DNA from: DATJGR01 sp963780795
Lineage (GTDB): Bacteria > Pseudomonadota > Gammaproteobacteria > Pseudomonadales > Azotimanducaceae
Reading direction: 5' to 3'
Length of the DNA stretch: 64,000 nt
Assembly (NCBI GenBank): GCA_963780795.1
Contig: CAWADH010000008.1
Coordinates: 1,578,198-1,642,197, forward strand
Shown piece after piece: positions 1 to 7,577 of the stretch. A program made the position numbers and the translations under genes. The notes under the pieces are model-generated. The model did no database searches, was not told the origin of the DNA, and saw nothing but the letters and a program-made list of their open reading frames with translations. Numbering within the stretch: position 1 is the stretch's first letter; each line of letters begins with the position of its first letter.

Positions 1-1
1 C

Positions 2-355
2 CTGTCGAATGAACTGAACGAGCCGTTCCTTGGCTCTGGAGACGTCACGTCGTTCAACTTCGTGGTGGATTCGATTGTTTTCAGCGGAGACGGCACAAAC
101 GCGTCGGGGAATTACAACCTCGACTCGAGCGGGAACATCGTTGGCGGATCGATGGGTTTCGGCCAACTATTGTTCTATATCAACGCGAACGCGGGAAGCT
201 CGGTCTTTTCGGTCAACGCGGTAGGATTCTCGATTGCCGGAGGCCGCGGTTCGTACACGACGAGTGCGACCGCGGTTCCCGAGCCCAGCACGCTAACGCT
301 GCTCGGCGCGGGTTTGCTCGGACTCGGTCTGTTGCGTCGGCGAAAGATCGCCTGA
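2..355 (+). CDS. PEP-CTERM sorting-domain protein (3' part only)
   Basis: The reading frame is open from the window edge to a TGA at 353-355, so the N-terminus with its signal peptide lies outside. The visible 117 residues are rich in Gly, Ser, Asn and Phe, as in secreted surface proteins. The last 25 or so residues form a textbook PEP-CTERM signal: VPEPST, then a Leu/Gly-rich membrane segment, then a basic RRRK tail. In known systems this tail is recognised by an exosortase, which processes the protein for the cell surface or biofilm matrix. No exosortase is present here, so it must be encoded elsewhere. The function of the mature domain cannot be told from this fragment. Confidence 0.85.
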   Translation: MSNELNEPFLGSGDVTSFNFVVDSIVFSGDGTNASGNYNLDSSGNIVGGSMGFGQLLFYINANAGSSVFSVNAVGFSIAGGRGSYTTSATAVPEPSTLTLLGAGLLGLGLLRRRKIA

Positions 356-374
356 CGCCGGTCCTTGGCTCACG

Positions 375-406
375 AAAGACCCGCCATCCGGCGGGTCTTT
401 CTTTTT
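375..406 (+). terminator. Rho-independent terminator of the PEP-CTERM gene
   Basis: A perfect 11-bp inverted repeat (375-385 with 390-400) with a 4-nt loop (ATCC) is followed by CTTTTTAA. It begins 20 bp after the stop codon of the PEP-CTERM gene. It is the clearest intrinsic terminator I saw in the window. Confidence 0.9.
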
Positions 407-407
407 A

Positions 408-1099
408 ATGGTTCAGTGCCGCGCGCACGATGCGTTCCTGCGCGGCGGCGACGCTGTCAGTGCGGCCTTTCAGGCGACGAACCTCGGCGAAATGTTCGTC
501 AAACAACGGCGATTCGACGAGGCCCCGCCGATCCTGCTCGATGCCCTGCGCGTCGTGCGCACTTCAGAATGGGCGGAAGGCGTTGCGACAATCGAACTGC
601 AGCTCGCCCGCATTCAGATCGAACGTGGCGCCTACGACACTGCCGACAGGATGCTCGAAGGCGTCATCGCAGAATTCGAACGACTGGATAAACCCATGTA
701 CGCGATCGAGGCATCCGCGACACGCACCGTGGGTCTGTGCCGCGCGGCAAGCCGGCGGCAGCCTTGGAGTTGCTCACGCGCGTCAGTGCGGCGGCCCGGA
801 CCAACGACATGGGTCTGATGCGGCCGGTTCTGGCTCACGCGAGGGCAACGGCACTCGCGATGCTCGGGTGCAGTGAGGACGCGGAACGCGACCTCGCGGA
901 CGGTCTGCTAGCCGCACGTAACCAGGGTCTGCCCTACGAAGAGGCGATGCTGCTGCTCGTGCGCTGCGACATCGTGCGCGGCCGCAATCGACACCCTGAT
1001 CCGGTCGATGCCGAGATCCTTGAACGAATTTCCAATGACCTCGGCATCCGGAATATCACTGAACTCGCGATACGCCCCAATCTCCCTGAGGGTAAATGA
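408..1099 (+). pseudogene. Remnant of a TPR-containing regulator (class III cyclase/ATPase type), truncated and frameshifted
   Basis: Two reading frames join into one protein-like sequence. The first covers 408 to about 735 and includes NLGEMFVKQRRFDEA and a long TPR-like helical stretch. The second covers about 737-1099 and includes GKPAAALELL and ends in LPYEEAMLLLVRCD and NDLGIR. This matches the C-terminal tetratricopeptide region of large cyclase-AAA ATPase-TPR signalling proteins, where the order 'GDVVGAA..NLGE..GRLDEA' followed by 'YEEALLLL..LGVR' is typical. A one-base shift near 735 breaks the frame, and the cyclase and ATPase domains are absent. The remnant starts directly after the PEP-CTERM terminator, which suggests a deletion junction there. 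Family assignment is from memory of the pattern. Confidence 0.55.
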
Positions 1100-1391
1100 G
1101 TTCCTTGAGTCCGATAACCGGGCCGCTGTCCGGCGGTGGAGTCGGGTACGTGATGTCCCGATCGTACACGCAGCCGTACTGAACGCCCTCGTTCAGAGTC
1201 GAAAGATCGGGGAACTGATCGCCGGGCAAACCGATGGGGCTCAAGCTCGTCAGTTCGCCGGCGGTGTATGACAGCGTACCGACGCACAAATCGAGATCGA
1301 CGGAACCGCTCGCATCAAATTGCTGCCGTGACAGCGGGATCGAGCCGAGGACCCCGTAGTTTGGCGGAAGCGGGTTTGGCGGATTCTCCAA
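1056..1391 (-). CDS. Hypothetical ORF, doubtful
   Basis: This 111-codon frame has a natural-looking composition (Asp, Leu, Thr, Tyr, Pro, Gly; few Arg), unlike the Arg-rich antisense frames typical of this GC-rich sequence. It has no recognisable domain or signal peptide. It runs antisense to the ends of two neighbouring remnants, overlapping the TPR remnant by 44 bp. It may be a fragment of a decayed gene. I do not recognise it and give it low weight. Confidence 0.18.
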   Translation of the reverse strand: MENPPNPLPPNYGVLGSIPLSRQQFDASGSVDLDLCVGTLSYTAGELTSLSPIGLPGDQFPDLSTLNEGVQYGCVYDRDITYPTPPPDSGPVIGLKELIYPQGDWGVSRVQ

Positions 1392-1467
1392 GTCCTGGAA
1401 TGAGGTGGCTCGACTTCTGAAGGTCGACCCATCAACGTTGTACCGCAGGCTTCAAAAGGTGCGTTGA
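1360..1467 (+). pseudogene. C-terminal helix-turn-helix fragment (Fis/NtrC- or resolvase-type)
   Basis: An open stretch with no start codon of its own encodes a 35-residue tail that ends at TGA 1465-1467. Its last residues read WNEVARLLKVDPSTLYRRLQ, a classic helix-turn-helix of the kind that ends NtrC-like activators and some site-specific recombinases. An in-frame TAG at 1357-1359 closes it upstream, so the rest of the protein is missing. This is a relic of a regulator or recombinase; the sequence does not decide which. Confidence 0.4.
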
Positions 1468-1510
1468 GACTGATCTCACGCGCGCGTGGCGACTCAACAG
1501 GAGCGAGTTG

Positions 1511-1789
1511 GTGAACGAGTCGATTTCGACGACGTCTCGGACTTGGGTTTGGACTGACTCGTTCTCGTGGGCGCCGGGTTGGCTGATGGTTCTGCTCAGC
1601 ATCCTGGCGATCATCACTGTTTTGATGTGGATATTTCTTCCCTTCGCGATCTATGGCGTAAAGGCAATTCTCAGAGAACAGAACGCACGCCTTTCGCAAA
1701 TACAAGATCTGCTGAGAGACGCGCAACGCGAGTCGAAGCCATATCGCGAGATCGAGATACCTCCGAAGACACCCGACGCGAGCGACTAG
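1511..1789 (+). CDS. Small single-span membrane protein with coiled-coil tail
   Basis: A 92-residue protein with a short polar N-terminus, one strong transmembrane helix at about residues 22-50 (Trp, Leu, Ile, Val-rich) and a charged C-terminal segment (KAILREQNARLSQIQDLLRD) that should form a coiled coil. The GTG at 1511 is preferred because AGGAG at 1499-1503 lies 7 nt upstream. The TTG at 1508 would be only 4 nt away. The layout resembles many small inner-membrane proteins that recruit or oligomerise. I do not recognise a named family, and the flanking relics give no functional clue. Confidence 0.5.
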   Translation: MNESISTTSRTWVWTDSFSWAPGWLMVLLSILAIITVLMWIFLPFAIYGVKAILREQNARLSQIQDLLRDAQRESKPYREIEIPPKTPDASD

Positions 1790-2089
1790 ACCTACCTGGC
1801 GAGCTTCCCTCGGTGTCGTCCTCTCGCGTACTGCCGGCTTCGGCGCGTAGTACAGACGATGATTTGAATTGCCCCCGGAAGCACTTGCTTTTTACGGAGA
1901 CCCCCCGGGTGCCATGTCGATGGGGGTGCCCCTCATAGGAGATCGAGAGGCTCCATGCACCAATACCTCCCCCAATTTTTCTCGCCGCCTTTTTTTGTTC
2001 GGATTGGTGCCCTGGCTGTTCTTCCTCGCACCGTTCGACAACGATCCTGTTAAGGCGCGCGCGCGTTTGATCGGGCGACTGGGGACCCC
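1790..2089. other. Gene-poor gap
   Basis: No convincing gene. A 33-codon frame from ATG 1955 ends at a TAA near 2054, and a second frame runs to TGA 2091-2093, overlapping the start of the next ORF. A T-rich patch lies around 1970-2000. Nothing here resembles a known RNA or promoter strongly enough to name. Confidence 0.5.
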
Positions 2090-2474
2090 ATGAAACCGAA
2101 GCAGCTCAAGACCTACGCGAAATGTCTCGCGCAATACCACCGCTTGAATCCAAGTTTGAGAATGGACGGTTTCTGGATCGTGGGCGCGCAGAACGACGTC
2201 ATTGTCGCGACGGGATTGATGAGCGAATCAACTTAGTGTACGCGGACAGGCTGATCCTATCTCTACCCGCAAATACGACAACCACGAATTGTTCCTGCTG
2301 TTCGAGTGTTCCGATTACGACACGTCGCTCTGGAAACGCGCCGCCCGAATGTGTGCTGATCTATCGACCGTCGCGGTCGAAAGTTATCCTGACGACTTCT
2401 GGTGCCGAATTGCGGCATCGACGCCAACCGCTAACGTTGCTTCGAGAATCGCGTGCAGCATATCCCTTGGATAA
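2090..2474 (+). pseudogene. Small unknown gene, probably frameshifted
   Basis: Frame one starts at ATG 2090 and gives 48 residues (MKPKQLKTYAKCLAQYHRLN...) before TAG 2234-2236. A second frame from about 2223 continues with protein-like sequence containing KYDNHELFLLFECSDYDTS and WKRAARMCADL, up to TAA 2472-2474. Both pieces have balanced composition and together would make a protein of about 125 residues. The simplest reading is one gene split by a frameshift near 2225-2240. No family is recognised. The 3' end overlaps the start of marC by 22 bp. Confidence 0.25.
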
Positions 2475-3085
2475 AGGCGTTCGTCGGTCTACTCGCTATC
2501 GTCAATCCGATTGGGAACGCGGCGCTGTTCCTGTCGATGACCAGCGGCAGCACGCCTGTCGAGCGTCGACGTGTTGCATTGACGACCGCAATCGCCGTCG
2601 CAGTCACCTTGTCGATATGCGTAGTGGCTGGTTCGGCGATGCTCGATTTCTTCGGGATTGACATCGACGATCTGCGCCTGGCCGGCGGCCTCGTGGTACT
2701 CACGATCGGCCTGTCGATGCTGCGAGCCCAGCAGAGTCCAACCCATGGGGGTGCAGCAGAGACCGTCGAAGGCGCGCAAAAGGACAGCCCTGCGGTGGTA
2801 CCGCTCGCGATCCCGATGGTCGCCGGCCCCGGCGCGATGGCAACGGCGATCGTGTTCGCGCACGAAGTGTCCGGCTGGCTGGAAAAGGGTGTGCTCATCG
2901 GGGTGGTTCTCGCGAACGCCGCGATCGTCTATGTCGCGTTCCGCGTGGCCACTCCCCTGCAGCGCGGCCTGGGCGTCTCGGGCATGAATGTCGTCGTACG
3001 CATCATGGGTCTGGTGCTGAGTGCGATCGCGATGGACATGCTCGTCGCCGGACTGCGCGGCTCGTTCCCGAGCCTCGCAGCTTGA
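2453..3085 (+). CDS. marC: MarC-family integral membrane protein
   Basis: A 210-residue inner-membrane protein with about six hydrophobic helices, the normal size for the MarC/UPF0056 family. The hallmark N-terminal FVGLLAIVNPIGNAALFL and the central PLAIPMVAGPGAMATAI are both present. The family was once linked to multiple antibiotic resistance, but its transport role is not established. A GTG at 2453 is used as start, giving an N-terminus (MQHIPWIKAF) typical of the family. It stands alone among relics and small ORFs and appears intact. Confidence 0.9.
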   Translation: MQHIPWIKAFVGLLAIVNPIGNAALFLSMTSGSTPVERRRVALTTAIAVAVTLSICVVAGSAMLDFFGIDIDDLRLAGGLVVLTIGLSMLRAQQSPTHGGAAETVEGAQKDSPAVVPLAIPMVAGPGAMATAIVFAHEVSGWLEKGVLIGVVLANAAIVYVAFRVATPLQRGLGVSGMNVVVRIMGLVLSAIAMDMLVAGLRGSFPSLAA

Positions 3086-3093
3086 CGCGCGGT

Positions 3094-3124
3094 GGTACCG
3101 TGATGATCCACGTCGTGCGGTACC
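3094..3124. repeat. Inverted repeat downstream of marC
   Basis: Seven-bp arms (GGTACCG 3094-3100, CGGTACC 3118-3124) enclose a 17-nt loop, 8 bp after the marC stop. There is no T-run, so it is not a standard intrinsic terminator. It may be a transcript-end hairpin or chance. Confidence 0.25.
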
Positions 3125-3215
3125 GGCTGTCGGACGATCTCGTCGCGCGTGCGAAATCGTTCTATCGCGACGATTGGGGATCGCTTGGGTGAGTGGTCGA
3201 ATAGCAGATGCGTAG

Positions 3216-3494
3216 CTAACGCTTCGGCAGTGGCGCGCCGCTTGGATGTTCGATCGCTTCGACGAAAGATAGACCGCGGTTGATTCGAGCAACCAACGTT
3301 CGGTAGTTGAGGCCCAGCTCCTTCGCACAAGCGGGTAGCGACATGCTTTTGCCACCGTACTCGTACATCGGCTTTAGACGAGTGTTGGGGGGTCTCCACA
3401 ACGCCGGTGGCGTCGATGCTGCCTTGTCGGCCGACCAACCGAGCCGCAATCGGCTGTGGAAGGTGTTGATTCCAACGCCTGCGGTTCGCATCAC
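3216..3494 (-). CDS. Putative DNA-binding protein with two repeated helix-turn-helix modules
   Basis: The 92-residue frame holds two similar modules: one with AGVGINTFHSRLRLGWSADKA and one with CAKELGLNYRTLVARINRG followed by LSFVEAIEHP. Each reads as 'recognition helix, then R-GWS/LS-ADKA/VEAI', a layout seen in small phage-type and NUMOD-like DNA-binding modules. The GTG at 3494 is the first start codon. The same frame stays protein-like upstream (LYKSATIRVNGKRISRLQ) up to a TAG near 3580, so the true N-terminus may be longer, from a rare start, or truncated. No partner genes are visible. The function is inferred from module shape only. Confidence 0.45.
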   Translation of the reverse strand: MMRTAGVGINTFHSRLRLGWSADKAASTPPALWRPPNTRLKPMYEYGGKSMSLPACAKELGLNYRTLVARINRGLSFVEAIEHPSGAPLPKR

Positions 3495-4102
3495 CTGGAG
3501 TCGGGAAATCCGCTTCCCATTGACTCGAATCGTCGCCGACTTGTACAGCCGCGCAGGTTCGTTGGCAGCCCTATCTCGCGACTATCCCTTCGATAGGCGC
3601 TGGCGTAAAAGACCTGGTGTGACGCTTGGATGTCGCGGTAGGAGAACGATCTTCGTGGGGCGGGCGCGCGTTCTGGATTTTGGTTTCATTGTTCCGCGGC
3701 CGAACCAACCGGTGTCGGCGCCTTAAATGCGTCGTCTGTCGAATAGCTCTCTGCGGCCTTCCGATTGCGAGTAGTTTAGATTCTTTATTTTGATCCATGT
3801 CGTCTTGCCACGAACAGTTCGATACGGACTGATCGACGGTTTGCAGACGAGCCCTTCCAAATCGCGCACCTCAAGAGAAATGAAGAAGCAGGAACTGCTC
3901 AACGAAGCCGATCACGCTGCCGGCGTCTTGCGCCGGATCGGCCGCGCGATGACCCGCGCGCGACATCCGATCGAAGTCATCGGAATCGACCGGACAAGGA
4001 ATAATCTACGGTGTCAAGAATCGGAGTGGGATGGGGGACGGCCATCTGCGGAGCGTCTGCGCGAAGTCCGGTTGACTGACGCGCAACGCAGGGAGGACGC
4101 GA
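3495..4102. other. Gene-poor gap
   Basis: Apart from the possible N-terminal extension of the minus-strand gene (to about 3580), no gene is convincing. A short frame from ATG 3880 (MKKQELLNEADHAAGVLRRI...) is plausible for about 45 residues and then turns into low-quality sequence. It may be another relic. Confidence 0.4.
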
Positions 4103-4502
4103 ATGAGGGGTCGACCGATTGCGCCGACGGTGGTGTGGGCGGTGCCGTCCATGGTGGCAGCAGCGCTCTCCGAAGCCGCTCCTCAACAGACAACCACGAC
4201 GCCCGCGATGATCTCGTTGACGGCCAATCCGGATTCCGTCGCTGCAGGCGGTTCGAGTCTCATTTCCTGGTCGGCGACCTACGCGTGGCGCTGTAAGGCA
4301 TCCGGTGCTTGGAACGGCCGAAAGTGGACGCGGGGCACGTATCCCACTGGCCCACTGAGACCCCCAAGCCTATGTTCTGCAATGCTACGGTCCCGGCGGA
4401 ACGACTTCGGCCGGGACCACCGTACAGGTCGACTCAACGGCGCCTGCTGGGGCGTGGAGCGCCCCGACGCCGACGCTGACTCTCACGCCCCCGCGAGGTT
4501 GA
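4103..4502 (+). pseudogene. Relic of a bacterial Ig-like repeat surface protein, frameshifted
   Basis: The first frame from ATG 4103 gives a hydrophobic leader, then ISLTANPDSVAAGGSSLISW and ASGAWNGRKW, the hallmark of repeated Ig-like modules in secreted proteins ('LTANPASVAAGGSSTLTW..ASGAWSG'). The module then continues in another frame from about 4362 with AYVLQCYGPGGTTSAGTTVQ and VDSTAP, which is the expected second half of the same module, ending at TGA 4502. A one-base change between about 4345 and 4362 explains the break. Only one module remains, and there is no C-terminal domain. Confidence 0.6.
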
Positions 4503-4802
4503 CGCTCACCAGTTGGGTTGCGCGTCCGCTGCCATGACCATAGTCGCCGGAGCGAGACCCGCCATGAGCGAAAGGGCAATTCGGCTGAGTTGCAGAGGCA
4601 CGTTCGCCCCATCAGGCGAAATACTCCTTCTGATCGTGCTTGCGATCCACATCTCCCCAACCCCTACGAATTCAGCGGTGGAGACTAACGAGTCGTTTGG
4701 CTAACGAGTACGCGGAACTATACGTAGCGTCTCATCCTGAAACCTCGGGTCCGGTTTTGCTTCCGTCTGCGAGTCCTCGCCAGGTCGCAGTAGACTCACC
4801 GC
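4503..4802. other. Intergenic region upstream of sthA
   Basis: No gene seen. The right end holds the likely sthA promoter; the remainder shows no repeat, RNA or motif that I can support. Confidence 0.5.
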
Positions 4803-4803
4803 A
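4791..4803 (+). promoter_or_regulatory. Probable -10 element giving a leaderless sthA transcript
   Basis: TAGACT at 4791-4796 is followed by only six bases before the ATG at 4803. The expected transcription start would therefore fall on or next to the start codon. There is no Shine-Dalgarno sequence before this ATG, which fits leaderless translation. The -35 region is weak. This is inference from spacing. Confidence 0.35.
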
Positions 4804-6215
4804 TGAACATCACGCGCTCCTACGAACTGATCGTCATCGGCGGCGGCCCGGCCGGAACGGCGGGTGCGGTAGCCGCTGGACTGTTCGGTCACCGCGTTGC
4901 ACTGATCGAAAAGGCCGCCACTCTCGGCGGCGCGGGACTCAACTCCGGTACCGTTCCCAGCAAAACGCTGCGCGAAACTGCGCTCGCGCTCTCCGGCTGG
5001 CAGTCGCGCCGGTTGTTCGGCGTGGATCTGTCGCTGCGCCGGGAAACGACCGTCGCCGATTTCACCCGGCACCGCGACGCCGTGTCGGCCGCGGAGCGCA
5101 AGCGCGTCGAGACCAATCTCGATCGCGTCGGGGTAAAGCGATTTCATGGTACGGCGAGCTTCGTCGATCCGCACACGATCCGCATCATCGCATCCGACGG
5201 CGCGATCACGCAGCTGCGCGGCGAGCGGATTCTGATCGCGACGGGGTCGTCGCCGTGGCAGCCGCCGGAGTTTCCGTTCGACGATCCGCGCGTGCACGAC
5301 TCAGACGAACTGTTAGCGCTCGCGACGTTGCCGAAACGACTGGTGGTGATCGGTGCCGGCGTCATCGGCAGCGAATACGCCAGCACGTTCGCGGTGCTCG
5401 GCGCCGACGTGCATCTCGTGGACGGCCGCGACACGTTGCTGCCGTTCCTCGACGCCGAAGTGTCGCACGCGCTCGCCGGCGCGATGGCGGCGAGCGGCGT
5501 GCAGTTCTACTGGAACGAGCGCGTCGTATCGTGCGACGTCTCGAATATGGAGGAAGTGCGGCTGACGATGAGCAGCGGCAACACGCTGGCCGCAGACGGC
5601 GTGCTCGTCTGCGCCGGCCGATCGAGCAACACGGACGAACTGAATCTCGCAGCTGCAGGCATCAGCGCAGGCAAACGCGGGCTGCTCACCGTCGATTCGA
5701 AATACCGGACCGCGGTGGAACACATCTACGCCGCGGGCGACGTCATCGGTCCACCGGCGCTCGCCGCCACCGGCATGGAGCAGGCGCGCTGGGCGATGAC
5801 GCACGCGTTCGGCATCACCGCGAAAGCGACGCTCGCATCGTTGCAGCCGACGGGGATCTACACCATTCCCGAAGCGAGCATGGTCGGCGAGACCGAAGCC
5901 GCGCTGAAGGAAAAGAACATTCCGTATCTGGTCGGACGGGCGCGCTACTGCGACACAGCGCGCGGCCACATCATCGGCGACGAACGGGGCTTCCTGAAAC
6001 TGTTGTTCAGAGAGAGCGACATGCAATTGCTCGGCGTGCACGTGATGGGCGAGCACGCGACCGAAATGGTCCACATCGGACTGATCGCGATGCTGCAAGG
6101 CGCAGATGCCGATCTGTTCAATCGCGCGTGCTTCAACTATCCGACGCTCGGCGATCTCTATAAGTTCGCCACGTACGACGCGATCCTGCAGCGCACCGGG
6201 ACGCGACGACTGTAA
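4803..6215 (+). CDS. sthA: SthA-like soluble pyridine nucleotide transhydrogenase
   Basis: A 470-residue flavoprotein of the pyridine nucleotide-disulfide reductase fold. The N-terminal FAD site is VIGGGPAGTAGA (about 11-22), the NAD(P) site is VVIGAGVIGSEYAS (about 180), and the second FAD contact is IYAAGDVIG (about 310), followed by the dimerisation domain. At residues 42-54 the usual GGTCLNVGCIPSK is GGAGLNSGTVPSK. Both redox cysteines are replaced (Gly45, Thr50), as in transhydrogenases rather than lipoamide or glutathione reductases. The likely role is moving hydride between NADPH and NAD+ to balance the pools. Length and motifs fit SthA; substrate preference is inferred. Confidence 0.85.
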   Translation: MNITRSYELIVIGGGPAGTAGAVAAGLFGHRVALIEKAATLGGAGLNSGTVPSKTLRETALALSGWQSRRLFGVDLSLRRETTVADFTRHRDAVSAAERKRVETNLDRVGVKRFHGTASFVDPHTIRIIASDGAITQLRGERILIATGSSPWQPPEFPFDDPRVHDSDELLALATLPKRLVVIGAGVIGSEYASTFAVLGADVHLVDGRDTLLPFLDAEVSHALAGAMAASGVQFYWNERVVSCDVSNMEEVRLTMSSGNTLAADGVLVCAGRSSNTDELNLAAAGISAGKRGLLTVDSKYRTAVEHIYAAGDVIGPPALAATGMEQARWAMTHAFGITAKATLASLQPTGIYTIPEASMVGETEAALKEKNIPYLVGRARYCDTARGHIIGDERGFLKLLFRESDMQLLGVHVMGEHATEMVHIGLIAMLQGADADLFNRACFNYPTLGDLYKFATYDAILQRTGTRRL

Positions 6216-6258
6216 GGCACCGTAGAAGCACGCGTGCTTTCGACGTTGGAGGACGCGT

Positions 6259-6816
6259 ATGCTCACGACCCTCATGCGACCCGAGGTTCAGGCCATGGCC
6301 CGCAGAACTGTCGTCTTCGCGTGCGCAGCCGCGCTCGCTGCATTCAGCGTCGTCATTCACGCCGAGACCGTGGTGCCAACGAAAGGGCAGACGCCCGACC
6401 AGATTCAGAAGGACACTTCGGATTGTCAGGAGCAGGCGAAGACCGCACACGATCAGTCGATGGCTTCCGCCGACGCGGCGGCTGAATCGACCAACGACAA
6501 GAAATCCGGTGGCCGCGTTAAGGGTGCGGCGGCCGGCGCGGCCGCGGGTGCCACCGTCGCTCAGGTGCAGGGCAATCAGCACGACAACTACGACAAAGTC
6601 GACAGCGACGTGCAGCAGGAGTACCGGCAGGAGAGGGCCAAGGACGCCGCGGTTGCGGGTGCCGTCGTCGGCGGCGCCAAACAGCGGCAATCGCGGCGTG
6701 AGCAGGAAAAGACCGAGAAGGACCAGGCTGCTCAGGCAACCCAGACTGCCGATGCCGCGTCGAAGCAAACGTACTCGACCTGCATGACCGGCAAGGGTTA
6801 TTCGCTGACGCCTTGA
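6259..6816 (+). CDS. Secreted glycine-zipper protein
   Basis: A 185-residue protein with a signal peptide (hydrophobic core VVFACAAALAAFSVV, cleavage near HAE). The start ATG 6259 has a strong GGAGGA five bases upstream. The mature part has Gln/Lys-rich coiled segments around two small-residue stretches, GAAAGAAAGA and AAVAGAVVGGA, which are typical glycine-zipper membrane-associating motifs. It ends with a Cys-containing tail (CMTGKGYSLTP) and has a second Cys at about residue 55, so an intramolecular disulfide is possible in the periplasm. Related proteins are envelope or outer-membrane associated; the precise role is unknown. Confidence 0.7.
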   Translation: MLTTLMRPEVQAMARRTVVFACAAALAAFSVVIHAETVVPTKGQTPDQIQKDTSDCQEQAKTAHDQSMASADAAAESTNDKKSGGRVKGAAAGAAAGATVAQVQGNQHDNYDKVDSDVQQEYRQERAKDAAVAGAVVGGAKQRQSRREQEKTEKDQAAQATQTADAASKQTYSTCMTGKGYSLTP

Positions 6817-6843
6817 CGTTCAGTGCACCGAGCGCGGCGCCGG

Positions 6844-7479
6844 TTAACCGGACATTCGCAGACCCAGCGCTTTGAATCCTTCCGCGATCGTCGGCGGCGC
6901 GGCGGGTCTCGCGTACATCTTCGCGAGATAGTCGCGCAATGCAGGCGCATCGCTCAGCATCCCCGCTTCGTGCGCCCAATCGAGCGTGTACGCGGCGTTG
7001 AAGTCGGCGACGCTCACATGGTCTCCCACAACGAACTCCCGCCCTCGCATGTGCCGTTCGAAAACCGCGAGCATGTTCCTGCAGTCGCGCGTCGCGAGCA
7101 GAACTTCCTGCGGGATGCGTTCGTGCTGTGGATAGATCCGCGTGTGCAGCGCGATCCGCCACAGCGGTTGTTCGATCTCGGTGACGAGAAAGAAGATCCA
7201 GCGGTACATCGCGGCACGATCGGCGAGCGCGAGCGGCACGAAGCCGCGCTCCGGATACTTCTCCGCGAGATACAGCTGAATCGCCGAAGATTCCGTCAGT
7301 ACGAGATCGCCATCGACCAGCGCCGGCAACTTCCCGGCCGGATTGAGCGCGAGGAAGTCCGCTGCGAGGTGCTCGCCCGCGCCCATGTTCACGGTCACCA
7401 CTTCGCAGTCGACGTCCAGTTCGTTCAACAACCACAGCACGCGAAGCGCACGGGTGGGAGGCGTTCCATAGAGTTTCAT
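6844..7479 (-). CDS. Glutathione S-transferase family protein
   Basis: A 211-residue two-domain protein of normal GST length. The N-terminal thioredoxin-like domain starts MKLYGTPPTRALRVLWLLNE and carries the cis-Pro and glutathione gamma-glutamyl site GKLPALVDGD..LTESSAI (about 48-66). The C-terminal helical domain contains VGDHVSVADFNAAYTL, the conserved N-capping motif. It would conjugate glutathione to electrophiles or act in a reductive side reaction; the substrate cannot be inferred. It lies 27 bp from the convergent glycine-zipper gene and shares its strand with ppa upstream, about 100 bp away. Confidence 0.88.
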   Translation of the reverse strand: MKLYGTPPTRALRVLWLLNELDVDCEVVTVNMGAGEHLAADFLALNPAGKLPALVDGDLVLTESSAIQLYLAEKYPERGFVPLALADRAAMYRWIFFLVTEIEQPLWRIALHTRIYPQHERIPQEVLLATRDCRNMLAVFERHMRGREFVVGDHVSVADFNAAYTLDWAHEAGMLSDAPALRDYLAKMYARPAAPPTIAEGFKALGLRMSG

Positions 7480-7577
7480 TTATTCGGTCTTCCTTCGGTT
7501 CGAGGTCGACCTTAGTCGCCGCGCGTCACGGCGTTTCGACAAGACTCCGGAAGATTTCTGCTGCTCGGACCCGCGCC

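Noticed and set aside
2122..2661. A 179-codon frame overlapping marC
   Set aside because: Overlaps the marC start by 200 bp in another frame with shadow-like composition.
3571..3798. A 75-codon minus-strand frame
   Set aside because: Arg/His/Thr-rich with no motif and no ribosome-binding site.
3790..4296. A 168-codon plus-strand frame
   Set aside because: Only the part near MKKQELLNEADHAAG looks protein-like; the rest is low quality and overlaps the Ig-like relic in another frame.
4640..6163. A 507-codon plus-strand frame over sthA
   Set aside because: Very Arg-rich, overlaps the full sthA coding sequence in another frame, no motif.
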